Part shown: piece by piece, positions 50,787 to 58,862 of the stretch
How positions within the stretch are numbered: the stretch's first letter is position 1
Layout of the letters: every line of letters begins with the position of its first letter
Assembly: GCF_022376295.1 (NCBI RefSeq)
Contig: NZ_CP060140.1
Span: 4,964,356-5,028,355, forward strand
DNA length: 64,000 nt
Reading direction: 5' to 3'
DNA from: Nodularia sphaerocarpa UHCC 0038
GTDB taxonomy: Bacteria > Cyanobacteriota > Cyanobacteriia > Cyanobacteriales > Nostocaceae
Notes under the pieces: model-generated
The model's input: the letters and a program-made list of their open reading frames with translations, nothing else
Database searches by the model: none
Told to the model about the DNA's origin: nothing
Made by a program: the position numbers and the translations under genes

Positions 50787-50852
50787 TCATTGGTCATTGG
50801 TCATTAGTCATTGCTCATTGGGAATTGGTCGTTGGTCATCGCCGACAAAGAA

Positions 50853-50882
50853 TGTAGAGACGTTCCATGGAACGTCTCTACA
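50853..50882. repeat. 30-bp family-B palindrome
   Basis: Exact copy of the 3959-3988 palindrome (TGTAGAGACGTTCCA plus its complement), without the wider element, between convergent genes. Confidence 0.9.
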
Positions 50883-50930
50883 CTTGGAACTTCTCTACAA
50901 GGGATATTCCTCCCTTCTCTGTTACCCAAC

Positions 50931-51758
50931 TCAATTCTTAATCCCTGTAGCGGCTATACCGCGAATAAACTGACGCTGACCGATCAGGAATAGCACCATC
51001 ACTGGAACCGTCGCTATGGTGACAGCAGCCATCATCAGCGGCCAATTATTCGTGAATTGTTCTTGAAATTCTGCTAAAGCCAATTGCACCGTTCTTAATT
51101 CCGGTCTGGTGGTAAATACCAAAGGCTTAAATAAATCGTTCCATTCAGCAATAAAGGTGAACAGAAATAGCGTCACCAGGGCGGGACGGGCTAAAGGTAA
51201 CATGACTCGCCACAAAATTTGCAGTCGGTTCGCCCCATCGATGGTTGCGGCTTCTTCTAACTCTACGGGAATTGTCTGGAAATATTGACGTAACAAGAAA
51301 ATCCCAAAGCCATTGACAGCAGTGGGTAAAATCAGCGCCCCGTAAGTGTTTATCAGGTGTCCCCATTTTAAAACTAGGAAGATAGGAATCACCAATAATT
51401 GAAAGGGAATTACCAAAGTAGCCAATACAACCAGTAAAAGCGCTTGCTTACCGCGAAACTTCAATCTGGCTAGGGCGTAACCAGCTAATGCAGAAGTGAC
51501 CATTTGAAAAGCCGTCACAGCGATCGCGACTAAGGTAGAATTAGCAAACGCTAGTAAAAATTTACCTCGCTCCCAAGCATCGCGGTAATTAGCTAAAGAC
51601 CACTTAGTTTTGGGTGAAACTTCTAAAATAGCCCCTGGAGGTGCAAAAGAGGTGATCAAGACCACGAGCAAAGGTAATAGGACAATAAATGCCCCCAATA
51701 GCAGCACTCCTAATCTCAATAAATTGGTAGATTTTAGATTCCAGTTGGTTTTGGACAT
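50931..51758 (-). CDS. MalG-type sugar ABC transporter permease
   Basis: 275 residues with about six membrane helices and the EAA loop EEAATIDGANRLQILWRVML (about 170-190), characteristic of CUT1 carbohydrate permeases of the MalG/UgpE type. Such permeases act with a MalF-like permease, a binding protein and an ATPase; none is adjacent, so this is an isolated component gene. Sugar or glycerol-3-phosphate substrate unknown. ATG start at 51758. Convergent with the hypothetical at 49755. Confidence 0.88.
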   Translation of the reverse strand: MSKTNWNLKSTNLLRLGVLLLGAFIVLLPLLVVLITSFAPPGAILEVSPKTKWSLANYRDAWERGKFLLAFANSTLVAIAVTAFQMVTSALAGYALARLKFRGKQALLLVVLATLVIPFQLLVIPIFLVLKWGHLINTYGALILPTAVNGFGIFLLRQYFQTIPVELEEAATIDGANRLQILWRVMLPLARPALVTLFLFTFIAEWNDLFKPLVFTTRPELRTVQLALAEFQEQFTNNWPLMMAAVTIATVPVMVLFLIGQRQFIRGIAATGIKN

Positions 51759-51934
51759 GAGTTGAGCGTTAAAGCATTTGTGTTCTATTACTAGAGCATT
51801 GCCCCCAGCAAAAGCTAATCTATAACATAGTGACTTGTTAAGTTAAATTAAACCATAGCGATCATTACCCTTAATAAATAGGGAAAATCGAATTTTTGTA
51901 TCAAATGATTCAAGTTTACAGGAGTAAACATACC

Positions 51935-52630
51935 ATGCAACAACTTGCAGCCGAATTAAAAATTGATTTTCAGAGCGAAAAATACAAAGATGCCTACAGC
52001 CGCATTAATGCGATTGTCATTGAAGGCGAACAGGAAGCTCATGACAATTACATCACATTGGGAGAAATGCTCCCAGAGCTTAAAGATGAACTGATTCGTT
52101 TATCGAAAATGGAAAGTCGCCACAAAAAGGGTTTTGAAGCTTGTGGGCGCAATCTGTCTGTAACACCAGATATGCCCTTTGCTCAGAAGTTTTTTAGTGG
52201 ACTACACGAAAATTTCCAAAAAGCGGCGGCTGAAGGTCAAGTAGTGACTTGCTTGCTGATTCAATCTTTGATTATTGAATGCTTTGCGATCGCAGCATAC
52301 AACATCTACATTCCCGTAGCCGATGATTTTGCCCGTAAAATCACAGAGGGAGTAGTAAAAGATGAATACAGTCATCTCAACTTTGGTGAAGTTTGGTTGA
52401 CAGAAAACTTTGCAGAATCCAAAGCAGAATTAGAAGAAGCCAATCGCCAAAACCTACCCATTGTTTGGAGAATGCTCAACGAAGTCGCAGATGATGCTCA
52501 CGTCTTAGCAATGGAAAAAGAAGCTTTGGTAGAAGACTTCATGATTCAATACGGTGAAACTTTGAATAACATTGGCTTCACTACCAGAGACATTATGCGG
52601 ATGTCAGCCTACGGACTCACAGCTGCTTAA
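51935..52630 (+). CDS. ado: Aldehyde deformylating oxygenase (alkane synthesis)
   Basis: 231 residues from the ATG at 51935, with CAGGAG 10 bp upstream; an upstream ATG at 51905 would add ten residues but family length fits 231. All six di-iron ligands are in place: Glu32, Glu60, His63, Glu115, Glu144 and His147. The enzyme converts fatty aldehydes to alkanes (chiefly heptadecane) plus formate, using O2 and ferredoxin-type electrons. The aldehyde comes from the acyl-ACP reductase encoded next. A short hairpin (52647-52666) follows the stop. Confidence 0.97.
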   Translation: MQQLAAELKIDFQSEKYKDAYSRINAIVIEGEQEAHDNYITLGEMLPELKDELIRLSKMESRHKKGFEACGRNLSVTPDMPFAQKFFSGLHENFQKAAAEGQVVTCLLIQSLIIECFAIAAYNIYIPVADDFARKITEGVVKDEYSHLNFGEVWLTENFAESKAELEEANRQNLPIVWRMLNEVADDAHVLAMEKEALVEDFMIQYGETLNNIGFTTRDIMRMSAYGLTAA

Positions 52631-52646
52631 TTTAACTGCTGAGTAG

Positions 52647-52666
52647 AGACGCGATTGCTCGCGTCT
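52647..52666. repeat. Short hairpin after ado
   Basis: AGACGCGA-TTGC-TCGCGTCT, an 8-bp stem 16 bp past the ado stop, with no T-run. Possibly a repeat or RNA-processing site between ado and the reductase gene. Confidence 0.6.
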
Positions 52667-52897
52667 GTACAAGGAAGTGCTAAGTCATGAAAAAATTGAG
52701 CATTGCCTGACTTGAACCTAATGCATCTTACGCTTTGTTTCCTCTTGCTCAGAGTTGTATCAATTTGAAACGATAATCCGACAGATACCAACTGGGAAAC
52801 CATGAGAGAGTCGGATTTTCTTCATTACAAATTGGTATTTAATTCTTGCCCACTTATCCAACGCTTTCGACAAAGCACACGCCTAATACATCAATAC

Positions 52898-53923
52898 ATG
52901 TTTGGTCTAATTGGACATTTGACTAGTTTAGAACACGCTCAATCGGTAGCCAAAGAATTAGGTTATCCAGAATATGCCGATCAAGGCCTAGATTTTTGGT
53001 GCAGCGCCCCGCCGCAAATTGTTGATGAAATCACAGTTACCAGTATAACTGGGCAGACAATTGAAGGACGGTATGTAGAATCTTGTTTTTTGCCAGAAAT
53101 GCTCGCTAAACGCCACGCAAAGACAGCAATACGCAAAATTCTGAATGCAATGGCTCATGCTCAAAAGCATGGCATCAATATCACTGCTTTAGGGGGATTT
53201 TCCTCAATTATTTTTGAGAACTTTAAATTGGAGCAGTTTAGCCAAGTCCGCAACATCAAACTAGAGTTTGAACGCTTCACCACCGGGAATACTCACACGG
53301 CTTACATTATTTGTCGCCAAGTGGAACAAGCGTCAAAACAAATAGGAATTGATTTGTCGAAAGCGACTGTTGCTATATGTGGCGCAACGGGAGATATTGG
53401 CAGTGCCATAACACGCTGGCTAGATGCGAGAACAGATGTCAAGGAACTTTTGCTCATCGCCCGCAACAATGAACGTCTCAAAGACCTACAAGACGAACTG
53501 GGGCGAGGAAAAATCATGGCTTTGGATGAAGCATTGCCTGAAGCTGATATTGTAGTTTGGGTTGCTAGTATGCCCAAAAGCATGGAAATTGATTTTCAAG
53601 TTTTGAAGCGGCCTTGTTTGCTCATTGATGGTGGCTATCCGAAAAACTTAGCGACTAAAATTCAATATCCTGGTGTCCACGTCCTAAATGGTGGGATTGT
53701 CGAACATTCCCTCGATATTGACTGGAAAATTATGAAAATAGTGAATATGGATGTGCCAGCACGCCAGTTGTTTGCTTGTTTTGCCGAATCGATGCTGCTG
53801 GAATTTGAGAAGTTATACACGAACTTTTCTTGGGGGCGGAATCAGATTACCGTAGACAAAATGGAGCAGATAGGTAAAGCATCAATCAAACACGGATTTA
53901 GACCACTGCTAGTAGAGTCATGA
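52898..53923 (+). CDS. aar: Long-chain acyl-ACP reductase
   Basis: 341 residues from the ATG at 52898 (MFGLIGHLTSLEHAQSVAKE), the start used across the family; the open frame begins 32 codons earlier. NADPH-binding CGATGDIGSAITRW near 165-178. The catalytic Cys lies in ARQLFACFAESMLLEF near the C-terminus. It reduces fatty acyl-ACP to aldehyde for ado. A 267-bp gap separates the two genes. accA follows on the same strand, which links alkane production with fatty-acid synthesis. Confidence 0.96.
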   Translation: MFGLIGHLTSLEHAQSVAKELGYPEYADQGLDFWCSAPPQIVDEITVTSITGQTIEGRYVESCFLPEMLAKRHAKTAIRKILNAMAHAQKHGINITALGGFSSIIFENFKLEQFSQVRNIKLEFERFTTGNTHTAYIICRQVEQASKQIGIDLSKATVAICGATGDIGSAITRWLDARTDVKELLLIARNNERLKDLQDELGRGKIMALDEALPEADIVVWVASMPKSMEIDFQVLKRPCLLIDGGYPKNLATKIQYPGVHVLNGGIVEHSLDIDWKIMKIVNMDVPARQLFACFAESMLLEFEKLYTNFSWGRNQITVDKMEQIGKASIKHGFRPLLVES

Positions 53924-54052
53924 GTCGTTAATTCATAACTCATAGCATTACCTCATCTGTGAAGTCATAAATCTAAGTAAATCACAGCCTATAGTCCATG
54001 CCCTACATCCCCAGCTTAAATAACTCCACACTCAACACTCTTAACTTGTACG

Positions 54053-55033
54053 ATGGCAACTACCGAGCGCAAACCACTACTGTTAGATTTTGAAAAGCCA
54101 CTAGCAGAACTGGCTAACCGAATTGACCAAATTCGGCAACTTGCAGAAGAAAATGGCGTTGATGTTTCTGGCGAAATTCGCAAACTAGAAACACGGGCTA
54201 TGCAACTACGGGAGGAAATTTTTAGTAATTTATCACCGTCTCAACGCTTGCAAGTAGCTCGTCATCCTCGTCGCCCTAGTACTCTTGATTACATTCAGTC
54301 CATTAGTGATGAATGGATGGAGTTACATGGCGATCGCTGCGGCGGTGACGACCCGGCTTTAGTTGGTGGTGTAGGTCGTTTGGGCGGGCAACCAGTGGTA
54401 ATGTTAGGTCATCAAAAAGGCCGTGACACTAAAGATAATGTCGCCCGGAACTTCGGGATGGCTTCCCCTGGTGGTTATCGCAAAGCCCTGCGCTTGATGG
54501 AACACGCCAATAAGTTTGGGATGCCAATTTTAACGTTTATCGACACCCCCGGCGCTTGGGCAGGCATAGAAGCCGAACACCAAGGACAAGGGGAAGCGAT
54601 CGCCTATAATTTACGGGAAATGTTTTGCTTTGATGTGCCAATTATCTGCACAGTCATCGGCGAAGGTGGTTCTGGTGGTGCTTTAGGAATTGGCGTAGGC
54701 GATCGCCTGATGATGTTTGAACACTCCGTTTATACCGTCGCTACCCCCGAAGCCTGTGCCGCCATTCTGTGGAAAGATGCTAGCAAATCTCCCCAAGCAG
54801 CAGTCGCCCTCAAAATCATTTCCCATGACCTGAAAAACTTGGGCATCATCGACGAAATATTACCCGAACCCACTGGTGGCGCTCATTCTGACCCACTTAA
54901 AGCCGCCACAACTCTCAAGCAAAGCTTATTAGACAACTTAGATCAACTAAATCGCTTAACATCTCCAGAACGTCGGCAACTCCGCTATGAAAAATTCCGT
55001 AAAATTGGTGTTTTTACTGAAGCTGCCCACTAA
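54053..55033 (+). CDS. accA: Acetyl-CoA carboxylase carboxyltransferase subunit alpha
   Basis: 326 residues, standard AccA length. Recognisable: LDFEKPLAELANRIDQIRQL at the start, PRRPSTLDYIQSISDEWMEL, GDRCGGDDPALVGGVGRLGG, GHQKGRDTKDNVARNFGMAS and IGEGGSGGALGIGVGDRLMM. With AccD it transfers CO2 from carboxybiotin to acetyl-CoA, giving malonyl-CoA, the first step of fatty-acid synthesis. It ends with a strong terminator. It adjoins the acyl-ACP reductase gene, an arrangement common in cyanobacteria. Confidence 0.97.
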   Translation: MATTERKPLLLDFEKPLAELANRIDQIRQLAEENGVDVSGEIRKLETRAMQLREEIFSNLSPSQRLQVARHPRRPSTLDYIQSISDEWMELHGDRCGGDDPALVGGVGRLGGQPVVMLGHQKGRDTKDNVARNFGMASPGGYRKALRLMEHANKFGMPILTFIDTPGAWAGIEAEHQGQGEAIAYNLREMFCFDVPIICTVIGEGGSGGALGIGVGDRLMMFEHSVYTVATPEACAAILWKDASKSPQAAVALKIISHDLKNLGIIDEILPEPTGGAHSDPLKAATTLKQSLLDNLDQLNRLTSPERRQLRYEKFRKIGVFTEAAH

Positions 55034-55078
55034 TCCTGCGAGAAAATAACCGCTTTACTCATCAGCAATGTTATAATG

Positions 55079-55127
55079 CCTATGGCTACTTAAAGATTTT
55101 TAACAATCTTGATGGCCATAGGTTTTT
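55079..55127 (+). terminator. Rho-independent terminator after accA
   Basis: CCTATGGC (55079-55086) pairs with GCCATAGG (55115-55122), with an inner AAGATT/AATCTT stem, followed by TTTTT. Confidence 0.85.
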
Positions 55128-55406
55128 GTATTTTAAGCAAATCAACTTGATTTGATTCAGTGATTTGCCTGTTATTCAGTAATCACATTTTAATCTATGA
55201 CATAATTTCCCAGTTAAACATTTATTATCCTGACTGGGAAACAACCTGACGGGAAAAAATACCCACGCTCACAGAAAAATTAGCAGTTAGTTATCAACCA
55301 CAAATCATCGGAAATTCAGGTTAGTTAAATTTAACCAATCCGCAAGATTTGGGTAATTGGCTGGTGGAAAAAAGTTTTCAGAACTGCCAAAAAAATTGGA
55401 GATCGC
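55128..55406. other. Intergenic region after the accA terminator
   Basis: About 280 bp between the terminator and the SDR gene. No small gene, repeat family member or further hairpin with support is seen. Confidence 0.45.
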
Positions 55407-56129
55407 ATGAGTCTTGATCAACGACGCGCCCTAATTACTGGGGCTAGTAGTGGAATTGGCAAAGCAACGGCTTTAGCATTTGCCAAGGCGGGAATTGATG
55501 TCGCCTTAGTCAGCCGTTCTTTGGATAAATTGGAGACAGTAGCAGAAGCAGCTAGACATACAGGAGTAGTAGCCAAAGCTTACGCTGTTGATCTTGCGAA
55601 TGTAACTCAAGTCAAAGCAGAAATAGAGGCGATCGCCCTTGACTTTGGGGGCATAGATATCTTAGTAAATAATGCGGGCATAGCATACACCGCCAACCTC
55701 AGCGAAACCCCCTTAGAAGATTGGCAGCAAGTCATAAATTTGAACCTCACCAGCGTCTTTCAATGCATGATGGGAATTTTACCCGGAATGCGCTCACGCC
55801 ACACAGGTACAATAATTAACGTCGCCTCAATTGCCGCAAAGCAACCCTTTCCTGGCTGGGGAGCATATAGCGTCAGCAAAGCAGGTTTAATGACACTTTC
55901 CCAAACCCTAGCCCAAGAAGAACGCGCCCACGGCATTCGTGTCACAGCCATTTGTCCTGGTGCAGTCAACACCGAACTTTGGGACACAGAAACCGTCCAA
56001 TCAGATTTTGACCGTTCCAAAATGTTAACACCAGAAGTCGTAGCCCAATCAATCCTCTACACAGCCTTGCTACCACAGCAAGCCGTCATAGACGAACTAA
56101 CCCTAATGCCCAGCGCTGGCGCTCTTTAA
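55407..56129 (+). CDS. Classical short-chain dehydrogenase (FabG-like)
   Basis: 240 residues with full SDR motifs: cofactor loop TGASSGIGKATALAFAKAGI (about 11-31), NNAGIA near 88-93, catalytic Ser of INVASIAAK and Tyr-x3-Lys in YSVSKAG (about 150-156). Similar to 3-oxoacyl-ACP reductases, but the substrate cannot be told. ATG start. 70 bp before folE on the same strand; separated from accA by a terminator, so not part of that operon. Confidence 0.88.
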   Translation: MSLDQRRALITGASSGIGKATALAFAKAGIDVALVSRSLDKLETVAEAARHTGVVAKAYAVDLANVTQVKAEIEAIALDFGGIDILVNNAGIAYTANLSETPLEDWQQVINLNLTSVFQCMMGILPGMRSRHTGTIINVASIAAKQPFPGWGAYSVSKAGLMTLSQTLAQEERAHGIRVTAICPGAVNTELWDTETVQSDFDRSKMLTPEVVAQSILYTALLPQQAVIDELTLMPSAGAL

Positions 56130-56199
56130 CTCTGGTGCGCCTGGTGCGCCTGGTGCGTGAAATTAATTAAAAATCAACCCATAACCAAGTAATCACATC

Positions 56200-56907
56200 A
56201 TGACTATTGCCAGTTCCAACAGTTCCAACCGCTCAAAATCTCCTCTCAGCCCCGACTTAGTAGAAGCCATCACTCCCAAACCCGACCGCAACACCCACAA
56301 CGGACGACAACCCAACTTGCATCCACCCACAGCCGAAGAAATGGAGTCAATGATGGATGGAGTCAGAGCCATAATAGTAGGAGTTGGAGAAGATCCCGAA
56401 AGAGAAGGACTGCTGAAAACACCCAAACGTGTAGCAGAAGCCATGCAGTTTCTCACCAGTGGTTACAACCAATCCCTAGAAGAACTCCTCAACGATGCCA
56501 TCTTTGATGAAGGACATAACGAGATGGTATTAGTCAGGGATATTAATTTCTTTAGCCTCTGCGAACACCATATGCTGCCTTTTATGGGTAAAGCCCACGT
56601 TGCTTATATCCCCAACCAAAAAGTTGTAGGCTTAAGTAAACTTGCCCGCATCGTTGAGATGTATTCTCGCCGCTTACAAGTGCAAGAAAGATTAACCCGT
56701 CAAATAGCCGAAGCAATTCAAACCATTCTCGAACCTCAAGGTGTAGCAGTAGTCATGGAAGCTACCCATATGTGCATGGCAATGCGCGGTGTGCAAAAAC
56801 CCGGTTCTTGGACTGTCACCAGCTCAATGGTTGGTACATTTCAAGAAGATCAAAAAACTCGTGAAGAATTCTTTAACTTAATTCGTCACCAACCTTCATT
56901 TTACTAG
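56200..56907 (+). CDS. folE: GTP cyclohydrolase I
   Basis: 235 residues. Residues 1-45 are a disordered leader; the domain starts near 48. Zinc-binding Cys121 and His124 (FSLCEHHMLPFMGKAHVAYI) and the later CMAMRGV cysteine are present. YIPNQKVVGLSKLARIVEMY is the family signature. It makes dihydroneopterin triphosphate for folate and pterin cofactors. ATG start. Its TAG stop is the first unit of a heptamer tandem repeat. Confidence 0.96.
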   Translation: MTIASSNSSNRSKSPLSPDLVEAITPKPDRNTHNGRQPNLHPPTAEEMESMMDGVRAIIVGVGEDPEREGLLKTPKRVAEAMQFLTSGYNQSLEELLNDAIFDEGHNEMVLVRDINFFSLCEHHMLPFMGKAHVAYIPNQKVVGLSKLARIVEMYSRRLQVQERLTRQIAEAIQTILEPQGVAVVMEATHMCMAMRGVQKPGSWTVTSSMVGTFQEDQKTREEFFNLIRHQPSFY

Positions 56908-56953
56908 GGAGTAGGGAGTAGGGAGTAGGGAGTGGGGAGTGGGGAATGGGGAG
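56905..56953. repeat. Heptamer tandem repeat TAGGGAG/TGGGGAG starting at the folE stop
   Basis: TAGGGAGTAGGGAGTAGGGA and further GTGGGGA units: about three TAGGGAG and three TGGGGAG/A units. The folE stop codon TAG is its first three bases. Confidence 0.85.
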
Positions 56954-57002
56954 CTAGTAGTGGAGTGCCAAGCTTAAAATGATGCATTATGTTTCTCTTG
57001 TG

Positions 57003-57023
57003 GAACAGGCATCTTGCCTGTTC
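57003..57023. repeat. Perfect hairpin GAACAGGCA
   Basis: GAACAGGCA-TCT-TGCCTGTTC, a 9-bp perfect stem in the convergent gap between folE and trpF; it could serve either transcript. Confidence 0.75.
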
Positions 57024-57084
57024 TGGGGGGACCAGTAGCCACCCCACAATACAATATTTATGCTTATGCACTATTTTAGGCTTG

Positions 57085-57723
57085 TCAGTCCCTCAAAAGA
57101 CAACCTAAATTCTCAAACAACAGTGCTACTTTATCTAAATCTTTGTCACCTGGTTTAAGTTCTACGCCGCTAGATAAATCTATCCCGTCGGGTTTGACTT
57201 GATTTAAAGCAGTCACTACATTATCTGGCGTTAGTCCCCCAGCTAATAACCAAGGACAACTGGGTTTAAATTGCTCTAACATCTGCCAGTCTAGAGTTTG
57301 TCCTGTACCTCCCAACTGTTCGGGATGATAAGCATCAAGTAGTAATGTGTCTATGTATTTGGTGTAATTCGAGGTTTGAGCTAGATGTTCAAGACTGCGA
57401 ACTCTAAAAGCTTTAAGAATTTCTACATTTGGGAGACTTTGACGTAACAGGGAGCAAAATTCAGGTAATTCGTCTCCGTGCAACTGAACACCGGTTAATC
57501 CAGAATTCATCACTATCTGGCTAATTTCAGAAATGCTGGTGTTAGCAAAAACTCCAATTTTGTCAATATTTTTCGGTAATTGCGCCACTGCTGCCCGAAT
57601 TTGGTCTGAGGTAACGTAGCGGGGCGAGGTGGGGACACATATAAATCCTAGTGCAGTTGCGCCGAGATTGGCGATCGCCACGGACTGTTTTGGTTGAGTA
57701 ATGCCGCAAATTTTAACCCGCAT
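57085..57723 (-). CDS. trpF: Phosphoribosylanthranilate isomerase
   Basis: 212 residues, a TIM barrel with the TrpF pattern: VKICGITQPKQ with catalytic Cys at position 5, LGFICVPTSPRYV, GVQLHGDELPEF, LLLDAYHPEQLGGTGQTLDW with catalytic Asp, and LLAGGLTPDNVV. Converts PRA to CdRP in tryptophan synthesis. Not in a trp operon. ATG start at 57723, divergent from psaK across 125 bp. Confidence 0.96.
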   Translation of the reverse strand: MRVKICGITQPKQSVAIANLGATALGFICVPTSPRYVTSDQIRAAVAQLPKNIDKIGVFANTSISEISQIVMNSGLTGVQLHGDELPEFCSLLRQSLPNVEILKAFRVRSLEHLAQTSNYTKYIDTLLLDAYHPEQLGGTGQTLDWQMLEQFKPSCPWLLAGGLTPDNVVTALNQVKPDGIDLSSGVELKPGDKDLDKVALLFENLGCLLRD

Positions 57724-57848
57724 ATAAATTTTAGATATTGGTAAGTGAAAATAAAGCCGAAAATTTACTAATATTTTTCGGTTGTTTGCTGTGGAACTTT
57801 ATAATTTTGGAGGACTACATTAAATTTTGTCATTTAGGAGATACCAGT

Positions 57849-58100
57849 TTGTTTTTATCAACCTTACTAGCCGCCGCATCTGTTCCCGTGACACCCGAAT
57901 GGACTCCCACAGTAGGGATCATTATTAGCGCCAGCAGTTTTGTAGTTCTTTTGCTAACTCTCAGAATTCAGTATCCTTTAGTCGGTCCCAAGTTGCCTAT
58001 CCTGCCAATCAGCATTCCCGCATTTATCGGCGCGATGGCTTTTGGCCATGTGGTCGGCATTGGAATTGTCTTAGGGCTGACTAATATTGGTCGTCTGTAG
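57849..58100 (+). CDS. psaK: Photosystem I subunit PsaK (TTG start)
   Basis: 83 residues if started at TTG 57849, giving MFLSTLLAAASVPVTPEWTP as PsaK N-termini usually run; TAGGAGA lies 7 bp upstream. The open frame extends back to 57738, but its extra 37 residues do not look like PsaK. Two membrane segments: TVGIIISASSFVVLLLTLRI and FIGAMAFGHVVGIGIVLGLT. PsaK sits at the edge of photosystem I. A second PsaK gene follows 312 bp later, together making a tandem pair. Confidence 0.9.
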   Translation: MFLSTLLAAASVPVTPEWTPTVGIIISASSFVVLLLTLRIQYPLVGPKLPILPISIPAFIGAMAFGHVVGIGIVLGLTNIGRL

Positions 58101-58411
58101 GTTCGAGAACTTAGGGACTGGGGATTAGGTTTTGGGTATTGGGTATTGGAGACTGGGAAGGAAAGGGAAATTTTTTCTCCCCTACTCCCTACTCCCTACT
58201 CCCTACTCCCCACTCCCCACTCTCCACTCTCCATTCCCCACTCATGGAACTATTGAATTTAGCATGGGCAGCTTTTTTTGTAATCACTCCAACAGAAGAG
58301 GGAGAAACTAACCTTCCCTTTGAGGGAGGATTCGCTAACTTCATCAGGCGGAGTATTTACATGGCTGAGAAATGACAGCTAAATCAGTTTGTTCATGCTG
58401 GAGAAAGAATT
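58101..58411. other. Gap between the two psaK genes
   Basis: Positions 58174-58240 hold CTCCCTA/CTCCCCA heptamer repeats. An open frame spans 58139-58375 but its first half is only the repeats. I do not support it as a gene. Confidence 0.6.
58174..58240. repeat. Heptamer tandem repeat CTCCCTA/CTCCCCA
   Basis: About nine CTCCCTA- to CTCCCCA-type units, the complement of the GGGAGTA family found after folE, between the psaK genes. Confidence 0.85.
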
Positions 58412-58690
58412 ATGATCTCATCAATATTATTAACAGTGCAAGTGACTGTTCCCAATACTGGCACTACATGGAATTGGATCGGCACTCCGATTATTATTGG
58501 CAGTTGTCTATTATGCCTTTTGATTATTCCCCGCACCATTAGCTACCCTCACGTGGGGAATAAAATGCCTTTACCTTTTCCAGGACTGTTCAACAATCCT
58601 AGCGTTGGTTCCTTCCTGGCGGCTATGAGTGCTGGCCATCTGATTGGTATCGGTGCTGTTTTGGGATTGACCAATCTCGGCATTCTTTAA
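58412..58690 (+). CDS. psaK: PsaK-like photosystem I subunit, second copy
   Basis: 92 residues, ATG start with GGAGAAAG upstream. The layout matches PsaK: a membrane helix WIGTPIIIGSCLLCLLIIPR, a loop with VGNKMPLPFPGLF, and the C-terminal AAMSAGHLIGIGAVLGLTNL GIL, which is clearly homologous to the GHVVGIGIVLGLTN of the first copy. The N-terminal half has diverged. Paralogous PsaK proteins can replace one another under different light. Probably not a pseudogene, as the frame is intact and has a good ribosome site. Confidence 0.88.
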   Translation: MISSILLTVQVTVPNTGTTWNWIGTPIIIGSCLLCLLIIPRTISYPHVGNKMPLPFPGLFNNPSVGSFLAAMSAGHLIGIGAVLGLTNLGIL

Positions 58691-58862
58691 CGGCGGAAAT
58701 CCCCACCCTCAGCTATTTGTCCTGGGGGTCGGGAATATGTCAACCTAGAAGTTAGAGTATCTCAGAATTTTGGCTTTGAGATTTGGGATTAAATTTTATG
58801 TATAAAAAAACTGCACATTTTTAGGATTAATTGCGGCAAATATTTAGTTTGAGGAGAATATA

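Noticed and set aside
57738..57848. 37-codon extension of psaK
   Set aside because: It does not resemble PsaK or a transit sequence; the TTG at 57849 has a good ribosome site.
58139..58375. 78-codon frame between the psaK genes
   Set aside because: Its first 35 codons are heptamer repeats. The remainder from ATG 58244 has no ribosome site and no recognisable pattern.
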